From Alistipes sp. (GTDB lineage: Bacteria; Bacteroidota; Bacteroidia; Bacteroidales; Rikenellaceae), in NCBI GenBank assembly GCA_021202985.1, contig JAJQCA010000027.1, forward strand, positions 1 to 38,563: 38,563 nt of DNA, read 5' to 3'. Below are positions 1 through 9,214 of the stretch, piece by piece; the stretch's first letter is position 1, and every line of letters begins with the position of its first letter. Made by a program: the position numbers and the translations under genes. The notes beneath the pieces were generated by a model. The model saw only the letters and a program-made list of their open reading frames with translations, was not told where the DNA came from and did not search any database.

Positions 1-998
1 GGATTGAACTGGCGGTGGTAGGTGGCCTCGAGGTGGAACCCGCTGTTGCTCGTGCCCACCCAGACGTTACCCGCCCGGTCTGTGAAACTGCCTCGGATGT
101 AGGGCGACCGCAGGTCGCTGAAATGGGTGGTGGCGGAGCTGTGGACCAGCGTATGCTCCCCGGTATCGTACAGGTAAATTCCCCGGTCGAGGGTGCCGAT
201 AAGGACGGTGTTTTCCGAAATGAGTTCTATGGTCGTTATGTCGAGCCGGTCGAGCGTATCCTTCGCGGCGCCCGTGACCGGCAGCTCCCCGAGACGGTTG
301 TTAACCGCGTCGAGCACCACCAGCCCCTGCCGGGTGCCGAACCAGATATTGCCGTCGTCGAAGTAGCGGCTGCACGTGAAAGTGGCCGTGCGGGGAAGCG
401 CGACATGGGCCGACTCTGTAAAATCGGGCGCCAGACGCAGCAGTATCCCCGTCTCCTCCATGCCCAGCCACATTCCCCCCGCCGAGTCGAACTCGGCGGC
501 CTTCACGAAACGGCCCGGGTCGTAGACATGCAGCGAAACGCCCTCCTCCTTGTCGAGCACGGTGACACCCGACGAACCGTAAGCCACCAGAAAACCGCCG
601 CGGTCAAGCAGCCCGTAGTGGGCCATCCCGAACGGCGACGGGTATCTGACCAGCGTATCGTCGGCCGTGGAGAGGCGGACCAGCACATTCTCGTTGGCAA
701 TCCACAGGCAGCCCGCGGCAGAGTCGTACAGCAGATCGTATACGTGGCTCGATGAGAGGGCCATACTGTCCTGCGGGTCGCTGTAATAGTAGCGGAAGTC
801 GTAGCCGTTGTAGCGGTACAGGCCGCCCTGGGTGGCTATCCACATATACCCCGCGTCGTCCTGCCCGAAGGCCTGGACCTCAAGGTTCGACAGGTAGGAC
901 TGGTTAATATGGGAGGCCCCGGCGGTTTCCGCGGCGGCGGCCGGGCAACCCGAAAGCGCAACAATTAATGTAACCGGTATCAAAAATAGGCGCGACAT
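1..998 (-). CDS. Hybrid two-component system sensor/regulator (HTCS), N-terminal part, runs off window
   Basis: Read on the minus strand from ATG at 998-996, the frame stays open for 332 codons to the window edge, so only the N-terminal part is present and no stop is seen. The protein has a signal sequence, then repeated two-component-regulator-propeller blades: near residues 44-66 a block with GYMWIATQGGLYRYNG, and near 315 GNVWVGTSNSGFH. This is the periplasmic sensor propeller of HTCS proteins, which normally continue with Y_Y_Y, histidine kinase, receiver and AraC-type HTH domains, all outside this window. It is divergent from the SusC/D operon starting at 1274, the usual position of the locus activator. 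By family knowledge it would bind a xylan oligosaccharide and activate the neighbouring operons. Oddly, its signal peptide carries a lipobox-like LSGC at residues 15-18. Confidence 0.9.
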   Translation of the reverse strand, partial: MSRLFLIPVTLIVALSGCPAAAAETAGASHINQSYLSNLEVQAFGQDDAGYMWIATQGGLYRYNGYDFRYYYSDPQDSMALSSSHVYDLLYDSAAGCLWIANENVLVRLSTADDTLVRYPSPFGMAHYGLLDRGGFLVAYGSSGVTVLDKEEGVSLHVYDPGRFVKAAEFDSAGGMWLGMEETGILLRLAPDFTESAHVALPRTATFTCSRYFDDGNIWFGTRQGLVVLDAVNNRLGELPVTGAAKDTLDRLDITTIELISENTVLIGTLDRGIYLYDTGEHTLVHSSATTHFSDLRSPYIRGSFTDRAGNVWVGTSNSGFHLEATYHRQFN

Positions 999-1273
999 TG
1001 GCGCATTAGTTTAGGTACAATCGTGAAATTAATGCAAAAATTTGTAACAAAATACCGGACCGGCCCACTTTGAACCAAATTTGAAACGAATGTAACATTT
1101 CCAAAAGGCGGACCGGCAAAAAGCACCCGCGCGAAACTATTTGGATTAAACATAAAAGCCCGCCGCAGGGGCATTAGATACTTTTATCGCAGACTAACCT
1201 CAAAACCTGAAAATATGAAGCTAACAACCTGCATCATCGGCAAGTTTTGGAAAACTACTAACACACCGGGCTT
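999..1273. promoter_or_regulatory. Divergent HTCS / SusC promoter region with imperfect direct repeats
   Basis: This AT-rich 275-nt gap separates the HTCS gene from the SusC/D operon and must hold both promoters. TGTAAC occurs at 1043-1048 and 1091-1096, each followed by CGGACCGGC (1056-1064 and 1109-1117), so the same two words recur in the same order. TTTGAA also occurs twice, 11 bp apart (1069-1074 and 1080-1085). Such direct repeats would suit an AraC-type HTCS regulator, but that is inference. I see no clean TAnnTTTG minus-7 element for SusC; TACTTTTA at 1179-1186 is the nearest. Confidence 0.45.
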
Positions 1274-1277
1274 ATGA
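1215..1277 (+). CDS. Possible 20-residue leader peptide overlapping the SusC start
   Basis: An ATG at 1215 opens a 20-codon frame (MKLTTCIIGKFWKTTNTPGL) whose TGA stop at 1275-1277 overlaps the SusC ATG at 1274 in the form ATGA. Such an overlap is compatible with translational coupling. There is no Shine-Dalgarno site to support either start, and a short open frame in a leader can arise by chance. It has no recognisable homology. Confidence 0.22.
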   Translation: MKLTTCIIGKFWKTTNTPGL

Positions 1278-4200
1278 TTAAAAAATTACTACTCACCTGT
1301 TTGATAACTGCGGCAGGCTTCAACGCACTGGGGCAGAACCGGGTCCCGGGCCGGGTGATCGACGAGGGAGGCCAGCCCCTTGCGGGGGTAGCGGTCGTCC
1401 TCGAAGGCACCGGCAGGGGCGTGGTGACCGGCGGCGACGGGAACTTTACGATCGAAATCCCTGCGTTTCCGGCCGAACTGACATTCTCGTTCCTCGGATA
1501 TGCGCCCCGGAAGGTCGTCCTGGGAGCACGCCCGACGGGCCAGCTCGTGGTCGAAATGAAGGAGGAAGCCAGCGAGATGGAGACCGTGGTTGTGGTGGGT
1601 TACGGCCAGCAGAGGAAAATCTCCATCGTGGGGGCCGTCTCCACGACCAGCTCGAAAGAGATTGTGAAAGCCCCCGTAGGCAGCCTCGGCTCGGCCCTCA
1701 CGGGCCGCCTCACCGGCCTTACCACCATGCAGAACTCCGGCCAGCCGGGAGCCGAAAGCCCCACGCTTCGCATCCGCGGAGTCAGCACGTTGACCGACGC
1801 CAACCCCCTTATAATAGTGGACGGGGTGGAGCAGGCTTCCGGCGGACGGTACGTGTTCGAAGAGGGATCCTACTCCGGGGCCTATTCGGGATGGGAATCC
1901 ATAAACCCTAACGACGTGGAATCGATATCCATACTCAAAGATGCCTCCTCGACAGCGGTTTACGGCGTAAAGGGAGCAAACGGAGTAATTATCATAACCA
2001 CCAAGAAGGGATTCTCGGGCGAACCGGTGGTAAGCTATACGGGCAGCTACGGGGTGTCGACCCCCATCCGCCTGCGCCATAACATCGGCTCGTACGAGTT
2101 CGGGCTTTACGCCAACGAAGGCCATTACAACGACGGCCGGGCCGCCTACATGTCGTACGACAATATGATGCGTTACCGCTACGGCTACGACGACGTGCTC
2201 TATCCCAGCATGGATTACGCCGACTACATGCTTAAAAAGGCATCGCACAAGCATGCCCATAATATAAGTATACAGGGCGGCGGCGGTATCGTGAAGTATT
2301 TCACCTCGGTGGGATATTACGACGAGAACGGGATGATTCGCAATATAAAGGCGCTCGGCTTCAACCCCAACATGACCTACAACCGAATGAACCTGCGCAC
2401 CAACCTCGACTTTAATTTCACCAAGCGACTCTCGGCGAGCCTCAATATCGACAGCCGTATGGAAAAGCGCAGCGGGGCCTCGTCGCCGAGCGACTCGCAT
2501 TTTTTCTACCTGCTTTACAAACCGTTCCCCTGGTCGTCGCCCGGCTTCGACGAGGAAGGCCGGTACATCAAGAACGGCAGCGACACGATGGTGGCCATGT
2601 GGGAACTGATGCTGCAGGGCGGGTATTACACTTTCAACCAGGTCACGAACAACACCCTGTTTTCGGTCCGCTACGAACTGGACTTCATAACCAAAGGCCT
2701 CTCCATGCAGGCCAAATACTCGTTCGACAGTTTTGTCTTTATCAAGGATAAACGCAGCAAGACCGGTTTCGCCACCTACCAGCCCGTGGAGGTGGACGGC
2801 GAGATATACCTGAAGAAATCGGGCGAGGACGGCACCCTTGCGCGGATGTCGCCCGACCGGGACAAAAGGCGCAAAGAGTATTTCGAGCTGGCGCTGAACT
2901 TCGACCGCTCGTTCGGCCGCCATACCGTGACCGGGCTGGCGCTCTATAACGTGGAAAAGAGCCGTTACTACATGTCGTCGTACTACGACGTGCCGCACGC
3001 ATACCTCGGGTTCGTGGGCCGGGCGACGTATAATTACGACAACCGCTACTTCGGCGAGTTCAATATCGGTATCAACGGGTCGGAAAACTTCCCGAAAGGA
3101 CAGCGGTTCGGTACCTTCCCGGCCTACTCGGCCGGATGGGCGATATCGGAAGAGAATTTTATGGAAGGGGCTCGCCGCATCGTGAACTTCCTGAAAATAA
3201 GGGGTTCCTACGGCGAGGTGGGGAGCGACTACGCCTCCACCCGGTTCCTTTACATCAATTCGGTCTTCTCCAACTATCCCGGCAGCTACTTCCAGTATTA
3301 CGGCGAGCCGTCTACCGGGTCGGATTACCGTACCCCGCTCCAGGAGGGCAAGACCCCCAACTACAACGTGACATGGGAGACGGCGCGTAAATCAAATATC
3401 GGAATCGATGCACGGTTTTTCTCGAGCCGGCTGAGCCTTACGGTGGACGTGTTCCGCGAAATACGAGGCAACATACTCACCTCGATGGAGACCTACCCCT
3501 CCTACCTCTACATGGATATGGACAGCCACGGGCCGATGGCCAACCTAAACTACTTCACCGACACCAACTACGCCAAGGTTAAAAACCAGGGTATCGAAGT
3601 GGAACTGGGTTGGGACGGCTCCATAGGGCAGGAGTTCCACTACTTCGTAAAAGGCACCTACGCATACTCTAAGAATAAGGCGCTGCGCCTGTCGGAGACC
3701 GACCAGTACTATCCCTACCTCTACCGCACCGGCCGGCCGCTGAACGAGATGCGCGGCCTGATAGCCGAGGGCTACTGGGACAGCTACGAGGAGACACACA
3801 ACCCGAACAACCCCTACAATACGTTCAACCCCAACCCCATACCGGGCGATATCAAATACAGGGACGTGAACGGCGACATGAAGATAGACGAGAAGGATAT
3901 GGTGCCGTTGGGCAAATCCAACATCCCGCGCACCACGTTCACCGCCTCGCTCGGCTTCGACTGGAAGGGGCTGGAGGTTTCGGCCCTGTTCCAGGGGGCG
4001 TCGGACGTGGCGTACCACCCGACCTACGAGAACCAGATAATGATGATGGAGGGCTGGGGCAGTTTCACCTGGATCGCCGACCGGTGGACCCCGCAGCAGC
4101 GCGACGCGAAATACCCCGTGCTGCACTATACCAACGTCGAGTCCTCGTCCAACTACCAGCGGTCGACCTACTGGGCTTACGACGCCACGTACGTCCGCCT

Positions 4201-4411
4201 GAAGAACCTCGAAATAGCCTACAACCTTCCGCAAAGGTGGTTCTCCAGGATAAGGATAAACGGTATCCGGGTGTTCGCCAACGGCCAGAATCTCTGGACG
4301 TGGACCAAGACCCCGGAGATGAGGCGCTACGACCCGGAAATGGTGCAGACCCGGACGGTCTACTACCCTCTGATGAAGATCTACAATTTCGGGGCATCCG
4401 TTAATTTCTAA
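1274..4411 (+). CDS. SusC-like TonB-dependent outer-membrane transporter (first copy)
   Basis: 1045 residues, the normal size for the family. It has a signal peptide (about residues 1-20, ending ALGQ), a carboxypeptidase-D regulatory-like beta-sandwich (about 22-98, with GRVIDEGGQPLAGVAVVLEG), a TonB-box region METVVVVGYGQQ near 102-113, a plug domain (GRLTGLTTMQNSGQPGAE, then SISILKDASSTAVYGVKGANG) and a long C-terminal beta-barrel ending in an aromatic strand. A DVNGDMKIDEKD segment matches a calcium-loop-like motif common in SusC proteins. It imports oligosaccharides across the outer membrane using TonB energy and pairs with the SusD 14 nt downstream. It is the first gene of the SusC/D operon, divergent from the HTCS. 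The substrate, decorated xylan fragments, is inferred from the neighbouring enzymes. Confidence 0.96.
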   Translation: MIKKLLLTCLITAAGFNALGQNRVPGRVIDEGGQPLAGVAVVLEGTGRGVVTGGDGNFTIEIPAFPAELTFSFLGYAPRKVVLGARPTGQLVVEMKEEASEMETVVVVGYGQQRKISIVGAVSTTSSKEIVKAPVGSLGSALTGRLTGLTTMQNSGQPGAESPTLRIRGVSTLTDANPLIIVDGVEQASGGRYVFEEGSYSGAYSGWESINPNDVESISILKDASSTAVYGVKGANGVIIITTKKGFSGEPVVSYTGSYGVSTPIRLRHNIGSYEFGLYANEGHYNDGRAAYMSYDNMMRYRYGYDDVLYPSMDYADYMLKKASHKHAHNISIQGGGGIVKYFTSVGYYDENGMIRNIKALGFNPNMTYNRMNLRTNLDFNFTKRLSASLNIDSRMEKRSGASSPSDSHFFYLLYKPFPWSSPGFDEEGRYIKNGSDTMVAMWELMLQGGYYTFNQVTNNTLFSVRYELDFITKGLSMQAKYSFDSFVFIKDKRSKTGFATYQPVEVDGEIYLKKSGEDGTLARMSPDRDKRRKEYFELALNFDRSFGRHTVTGLALYNVEKSRYYMSSYYDVPHAYLGFVGRATYNYDNRYFGEFNIGINGSENFPKGQRFGTFPAYSAGWAISEENFMEGARRIVNFLKIRGSYGEVGSDYASTRFLYINSVFSNYPGSYFQYYGEPSTGSDYRTPLQEGKTPNYNVTWETARKSNIGIDARFFSSRLSLTVDVFREIRGNILTSMETYPSYLYMDMDSHGPMANLNYFTDTNYAKVKNQGIEVELGWDGSIGQEFHYFVKGTYAYSKNKALRLSETDQYYPYLYRTGRPLNEMRGLIAEGYWDSYEETHNPNNPYNTFNPNPIPGDIKYRDVNGDMKIDEKDMVPLGKSNIPRTTFTASLGFDWKGLEVSALFQGASDVAYHPTYENQIMMMEGWGSFTWIADRWTPQQRDAKYPVLHYTNVESSSNYQRSTYWAYDATYVRLKNLEIAYNLPQRWFSRIRINGIRVFANGQNLWTWTKTPEMRRYDPEMVQTRTVYYPLMKIYNFGASVNF

Positions 4412-4425
4412 ACGCAAAGAGTGTT

Positions 4426-6234
4426 ATGAAGAATAAGATATTTATTACGGCCGCCCTGCTGGCGACGGTGCTCGTCTCCTGCAACGACTTCCTCGAGGAG
4501 CCGGACGACGTGGGCGGCAAGACGTTCGACAATATTTTCACCAACCTCACCGACGCCGAACGCGTGCTGGCCGGCGCCTACGCGCTGGCTCCGTGGGGCT
4601 TCCCGATGAACGTGGGGCCGTGGGGTTACGCGATAATGAACTACTATGCCCCCATAGCCGGTATCAGCGACGAGGGAGAGATTATGCGCAAGGACCTGGA
4701 GTTCGCACATACCTACTACCACCTCGGGCAGTTGTCGGCCTCAGACGCGTACGCCTACCGCGAGGACAAGTGGGATTTCGACTGGCAGGCCATCCGGAGC
4801 GCGTGGCTCTTTTACGACAACGCCGACCGGATACAGAACACCGAAGCCTCGACCATCGAGAAACGCAAGGCCGAGGCCCTCGGTATGGCGGCCACCAAAT
4901 ACTACGAGCTGTTCAAACGCTACGGCGGCCTGCCGTGGGTGGGACAGTATTACGAAGCCGGGACGGACGTGGATATGAGCCGTATGACGGTGACGGCCAC
5001 GGCCGATTCTATAGTGAAACTGTGCGACAGGGCCATCGCGGTGTCGGCGCTTCCGGCGCGCACCACCTCGGCGGAGTTCGGGCGCATCAACAAGATGGCC
5101 ATGATGATGCTCAAAGCCAGGACGCTGCTGGTATCGGCCAGCCCGCTGTTCAACCCCGAGGACAACATTTCCTACTACCCGAGCTTCCCCTACCAGAACC
5201 TGCTTAAGCACGAATCTTACAGCAAGGAGCGGTGGAAGCTGGCCGCGGATGCCGCGCGGGAGGCTATCGCATACGCACACGACAACGGCTACGAACTCTA
5301 CAACAGGCCGGACAGCAGCGTGGCCCACAACTACAAGGCCGCCATGACGGCGTTCCCGGAGATAACCACCACCGCCAGCGGCAACATGGCGGGCAACAAC
5401 CCCGAGATAATATGGGGTACTCGCCTGTTCCGGAACATGGAAGCCGGGAGCGCGGGCTATACCGTGCGTATCTACTCCTCGTCGACCTACACCTCGGGAG
5501 GCGGGTACTGCATCCCGCTCCAGAACATAGTTGACCTGTACGAGACCAAAGACGGCAGCAGCCAGCCGGCGGATTTCTACAACGACAGCGACCCCTATTC
5601 GAAGCTCGACGAGAGGTTCCACGTCACCATTCTGTACCATAACCGTCCGTTCGGGGAGGAGGGAGAGTACCTGGACATGTCGGTGGGCGGCGACAACGAC
5701 GCACGCGTGGCCGGCCATAACTTCACTGGCTACTACCTCACCGAATTCTTCGAGGAGGAGTGGCTCGCCCATACCGGCAAGAACGTCGGCGAGTGTTACT
5801 GGCCTTACATGAGGCTGGCCGAACTTTACCTAATCTACGCCGAAGCCCTCTGCGAATACGACTACGCGGGCAACAAAGCCGAAATACTCCGCTATGTGAA
5901 CCTGATTCGCCGCCGGGCCGGACAGCCCGACCTCGAAGACACCCCTGAGTTCCGGGACACGCAGGAACACGTACGCATGCGAATCCGAAACGAGCGGGCC
6001 GTGGAACTGGCCTTCGAGGAGCAGCGCTACTTCGACCTCAAGAGGTGGAAGGAGGGCGGCAAGCTGGGCGGCAGCATGTACGGCATGGAGGTGCTGGGTT
6101 CGGCGGAGAGCCCGCAGTTTAACCGCTTCCTGTTCGAAGAGCGGGTATTCACCGACAAATGGTACCTCTACCCCATAAAGGAACAGGACATTATGAGGAG
6201 TCGTGGCCAGCTTATACAAAATCCCGGATGGTAG
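4426..6234 (+). CDS. SusD-like surface glycan-binding lipoprotein (first copy)
   Basis: 602 residues. It has a lipoprotein signal with the acylated Cys at residue 19 (VLVSC), followed by NDFLEEPDD; acidic residues just after Cys are typical of surface-exported Bacteroidota lipoproteins. SusD-family landmarks are present: the TPR-rich N-terminal half with AEALGMAATKYYELFKRYGG, the ASPLFNPEDN segment, and the conserved C-terminal RNERAVELAFEEQRYFDLKR. SusD proteins form a lid on the SusC barrel and deliver the glycan. It begins 14 nt after the SusC stop, so the two are almost certainly co-transcribed partners. Xylan specificity is inferred from context. Confidence 0.95.
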   Translation: MKNKIFITAALLATVLVSCNDFLEEPDDVGGKTFDNIFTNLTDAERVLAGAYALAPWGFPMNVGPWGYAIMNYYAPIAGISDEGEIMRKDLEFAHTYYHLGQLSASDAYAYREDKWDFDWQAIRSAWLFYDNADRIQNTEASTIEKRKAEALGMAATKYYELFKRYGGLPWVGQYYEAGTDVDMSRMTVTATADSIVKLCDRAIAVSALPARTTSAEFGRINKMAMMMLKARTLLVSASPLFNPEDNISYYPSFPYQNLLKHESYSKERWKLAADAAREAIAYAHDNGYELYNRPDSSVAHNYKAAMTAFPEITTTASGNMAGNNPEIIWGTRLFRNMEAGSAGYTVRIYSSSTYTSGGGYCIPLQNIVDLYETKDGSSQPADFYNDSDPYSKLDERFHVTILYHNRPFGEEGEYLDMSVGGDNDARVAGHNFTGYYLTEFFEEEWLAHTGKNVGECYWPYMRLAELYLIYAEALCEYDYAGNKAEILRYVNLIRRRAGQPDLEDTPEFRDTQEHVRMRIRNERAVELAFEEQRYFDLKRWKEGGKLGGSMYGMEVLGSAESPQFNRFLFEERVFTDKWYLYPIKEQDIMRSRGQLIQNPGW

Positions 6235-6261
6235 GCCCGTCCGGACAAAGAAGATCGGAAT

Positions 6262-9204
6262 ATGACAAGACATATAATCAATAAATTGGGGACCATTGCC
6301 CTACCCTTCCTTCTTGCGGCCCTCGCCACTTCGGCGGCGGCGCAGACGGCAGCTACCGCAGACGGCGACGGGTCGCGGGAAGCTGCCGCGGGGGAAGGCG
6401 TGATAATGGTGGACGTGGCCTACGGCAAACAACCGTACGACGCCGTGACCGCCTCCATAGGGACCGTTTACAGCGACAAGCTGACACAGGGTATCTCCAC
6501 CTCGCTCGGGCAGGCTTTGCAGGGCAAACTTCCCGGGGTGACGGTTATCCAGAACTCGTTCGAACCCGGCTCGGCGGCGACCATTTACCTGCGCGGCACC
6601 AACACCTACAACCAGGGCAACACGCCGCTGGTGCTGGTGGACGGGTTCAGGGTAGACTTCAACCGGCTGTCGGTTTACGAGATAGAAAGCGTTTCGGTAC
6701 TAAAAGACGCGGCGGCCGTGGTGCTCTACGGGCAGGAAGCCGCAAACGGTGTTATTCTCATCACCACCAAGAGGGGGCGCAAAGGCCCCACACGCATCAG
6801 CGTGGACGCCGAGTACGGCATGCAGGCATTCGCCGACCTGCCGGACATGCTCTCCTCCCTCGAATATGCCAACTACTACAATCAGGCCCTTTCGAACGAC
6901 GGCCTGCCGGCGAAATTCACCGATATCTACGACCCGTCCGGCAACCCGTATTACGGACAGGACGGTATCTACCGGTACACCCACCCGGACAATAACTTCC
7001 TGAAAGAACTGACCCGGGCATGGACGCCCGTGGCGCGGGCCGGGGTAACCATAGACGGCGGCGGGGACGCCGTGCAGTATATGGTGACGGCCGGGTATCT
7101 CCACAACGGCGGCCTCCTGAACCGCACCAAGGAGAACTCCTATTCGACCCAGACCTTCACCCACCGCTACAATCTGCGGTCGAACCTCGACATCCGCATC
7201 TCGCGCAACCTCTCGGCGCAGGTGGATATGGGCGGCAGCATCGAGACCCGAAACAGGCCGGGCAGGGATATCCAGTCGCTGTTCGACCATATCTACTGGA
7301 CCCCGCCGACGGAATACCCGCTGGTAAACCCCGACGGCTCGCTGGGAGGCAACGCCAACTATACCACCAACCCCTACGGCTCAATAGCGCAGAAGGGCTA
7401 CATGACCAACCTGTACCGCACGCTCGACATCCGGCTGGGCCTTCGCTATGACCTGGGCGATTTGGTTAAGGGGCTGTCGGTCGGGGCCAAAGGCGCGTTC
7501 TTCAATTACCAGGTTCAGAACGACAACAAGACGCGCTACTTCGCCGTGTGGGAGATTGATACCGTGCCGGCGGACGGCAACCCCGCAGGCATAACATACA
7601 TCCAGTACGACCAGGATTCGGACCTGTCGGCAGACTCGGTGTCGGACCTTGCCAGCCAGGAGAGGAAGAATTTCGAGGCGGACGCGACCTTCTCGCGCAA
7701 CTGGGGACCGCACGCGGTTAACACCATGCTGATGTTCCACATGGACCGCTACGAGACCAGCGCCAACTACCATTACAAGTTCAGCAACGCCGGACTCGGC
7801 TTCCGGGCACACTACGGTTACGACGACCGCTATTTCGCCGAGTACGCGGCAAGCTACTACGGGCAGGAGCAGTACGCCAAAGGACACCGGTTCGGGTTCT
7901 TCCAGGCGGGGGCTGTGGCGTGGGTTGCCAGCAACGAGGAGTTCCTGCGCGGCAGCCGCGTGGTGGATTACCTGAAGGTAAGGGCCTCCTTCGGCAAGGT
8001 GGGCGGACAGGCCTTCAAAGGCACCACCGTTTCCGAGAGGCTGTACCACACCCAGTGGTATTATACCCTCGGCACCACCACCCTCGGGGAGTCGGGCAAC
8101 AACGGCGCGAGCGGCCGCTTCCGCGGACCCTATGCCAACAAATACGTGACCTGGGACAAATCGTACAAGACGGACGTGTCGGTGGAAGCCACCCTGCTGG
8201 GCCATATCAGACTGATGCTGGACTACTACCACGACGTGCGCAGGGACATACTGACCACCGTGGCATACGACTATCCCGGCACACTGGGGTTGAACAACGG
8301 CTATTTTATGCGGGGCAGCTCGACTTCCGGCCTCGACGAGTTACTGGCCACGTACGGCGGCCTCACCAACACGGGGAAGGTACGCAACCAGGGCTTCGAA
8401 GCCACACTGGGGTATTTCGGCAAGGCCGGCGATTTCAGTTACGCGGTCGACGCCGGGGTATGGTTCAACCGGAACAAGATACTCCGCGACCCGAGCGCAG
8501 CCGAATACGAGTGGGAACATGCCAACACGGTGGGCCGCAGGACCGGCCAGTACTTCGGTTACATCGCCGACGGGTTCTACACGGCCGAGGATATCGCCTC
8601 GGGCCGCGTCTACCAGTCGTTCGGCAAGGTGCAGGAAGGCGACGTGAAGTACCGCGACCTGAACTACGACGGTGTAATCGACGAAAAAGACATGGTAGCC
8701 CTCGGCTACTCGCCCGTGCCGGAATACACGTACAGCATCGGTGTCGACCTGCGGTACCGCAATTTCTCCCTCTCGATACTCGGACAGGGCACAGCCCACG
8801 GTTCGGTGATGCTCACCGACAACCACATACCGCTCTACAACAGGGGCAACGCCATCCGGCAGCTTACCGAAAAAAGCTGGACCCGGGAGACGGCCCAGGC
8901 GACCCGTTACCCGCGCCTGTCGACTCTCGGCAACGCCAACAACTCCCAGCCGAGCACCATCTGGATACTATCGACCGATTACTTCAAAATCCGCAACATA
9001 GAGCTGGGGTACGACCTGCCCGAGAGTGTGTTGAACCGGATTAATTTCGGGACTTTCCGCATCTACGTGTCGGCGCAGAACCTCTTCACATTCGCCCGGG
9101 ATATCGACTTCATGGACCCTGAATCGCTGATGGACCCGTCCGATTACAGGATGAAGTATCCGGCCATGAAATCGGTCAGCCTCGGTGTAAAACTATCATT
9201 CTAA
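6262..9204 (+). CDS. SusC-like TonB-dependent transporter (second copy, no CarboxypepD-like domain)
   Basis: 980 residues with a signal peptide ending near residue 28 (TSAAAQ). Unlike the first SusC it lacks the N-terminal carboxypeptidase-regulatory-like domain. A short linker of about 25 residues leads directly to the TonB-box/plug region (VIMVDVAYGKQP, then SLGQALQGKLPGVTVIQN and VSVLKDAAAVVLYGQEAANG). The barrel carries DLNYDGVIDEKD and ends in an aromatic C-terminal strand. It should import a distinct oligosaccharide class alongside the first SusC. It starts 27 nt after the first SusD and is followed 10 nt later by its own SusD. Tandem SusC/D pairs next to an HTCS are the hallmark of the xus-type xylan core in Bacteroidetes. 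Confidence 0.95.
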   Translation: MTRHIINKLGTIALPFLLAALATSAAAQTAATADGDGSREAAAGEGVIMVDVAYGKQPYDAVTASIGTVYSDKLTQGISTSLGQALQGKLPGVTVIQNSFEPGSAATIYLRGTNTYNQGNTPLVLVDGFRVDFNRLSVYEIESVSVLKDAAAVVLYGQEAANGVILITTKRGRKGPTRISVDAEYGMQAFADLPDMLSSLEYANYYNQALSNDGLPAKFTDIYDPSGNPYYGQDGIYRYTHPDNNFLKELTRAWTPVARAGVTIDGGGDAVQYMVTAGYLHNGGLLNRTKENSYSTQTFTHRYNLRSNLDIRISRNLSAQVDMGGSIETRNRPGRDIQSLFDHIYWTPPTEYPLVNPDGSLGGNANYTTNPYGSIAQKGYMTNLYRTLDIRLGLRYDLGDLVKGLSVGAKGAFFNYQVQNDNKTRYFAVWEIDTVPADGNPAGITYIQYDQDSDLSADSVSDLASQERKNFEADATFSRNWGPHAVNTMLMFHMDRYETSANYHYKFSNAGLGFRAHYGYDDRYFAEYAASYYGQEQYAKGHRFGFFQAGAVAWVASNEEFLRGSRVVDYLKVRASFGKVGGQAFKGTTVSERLYHTQWYYTLGTTTLGESGNNGASGRFRGPYANKYVTWDKSYKTDVSVEATLLGHIRLMLDYYHDVRRDILTTVAYDYPGTLGLNNGYFMRGSSTSGLDELLATYGGLTNTGKVRNQGFEATLGYFGKAGDFSYAVDAGVWFNRNKILRDPSAAEYEWEHANTVGRRTGQYFGYIADGFYTAEDIASGRVYQSFGKVQEGDVKYRDLNYDGVIDEKDMVALGYSPVPEYTYSIGVDLRYRNFSLSILGQGTAHGSVMLTDNHIPLYNRGNAIRQLTEKSWTRETAQATRYPRLSTLGNANNSQPSTIWILSTDYFKIRNIELGYDLPESVLNRINFGTFRIYVSAQNLFTFARDIDFMDPESLMDPSDYRMKYPAMKSVSLGVKLSF

Positions 9205-9214
9205 ACCAACGGAT

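Noticed and set aside
1289-2998. Long open frame of 569 codons antisense to the first SusC gene
   Set aside because: It is the mirror frame of a strongly supported SusC gene in GC-rich DNA; its protein is rich in His, Arg and Val and shows no family motif.
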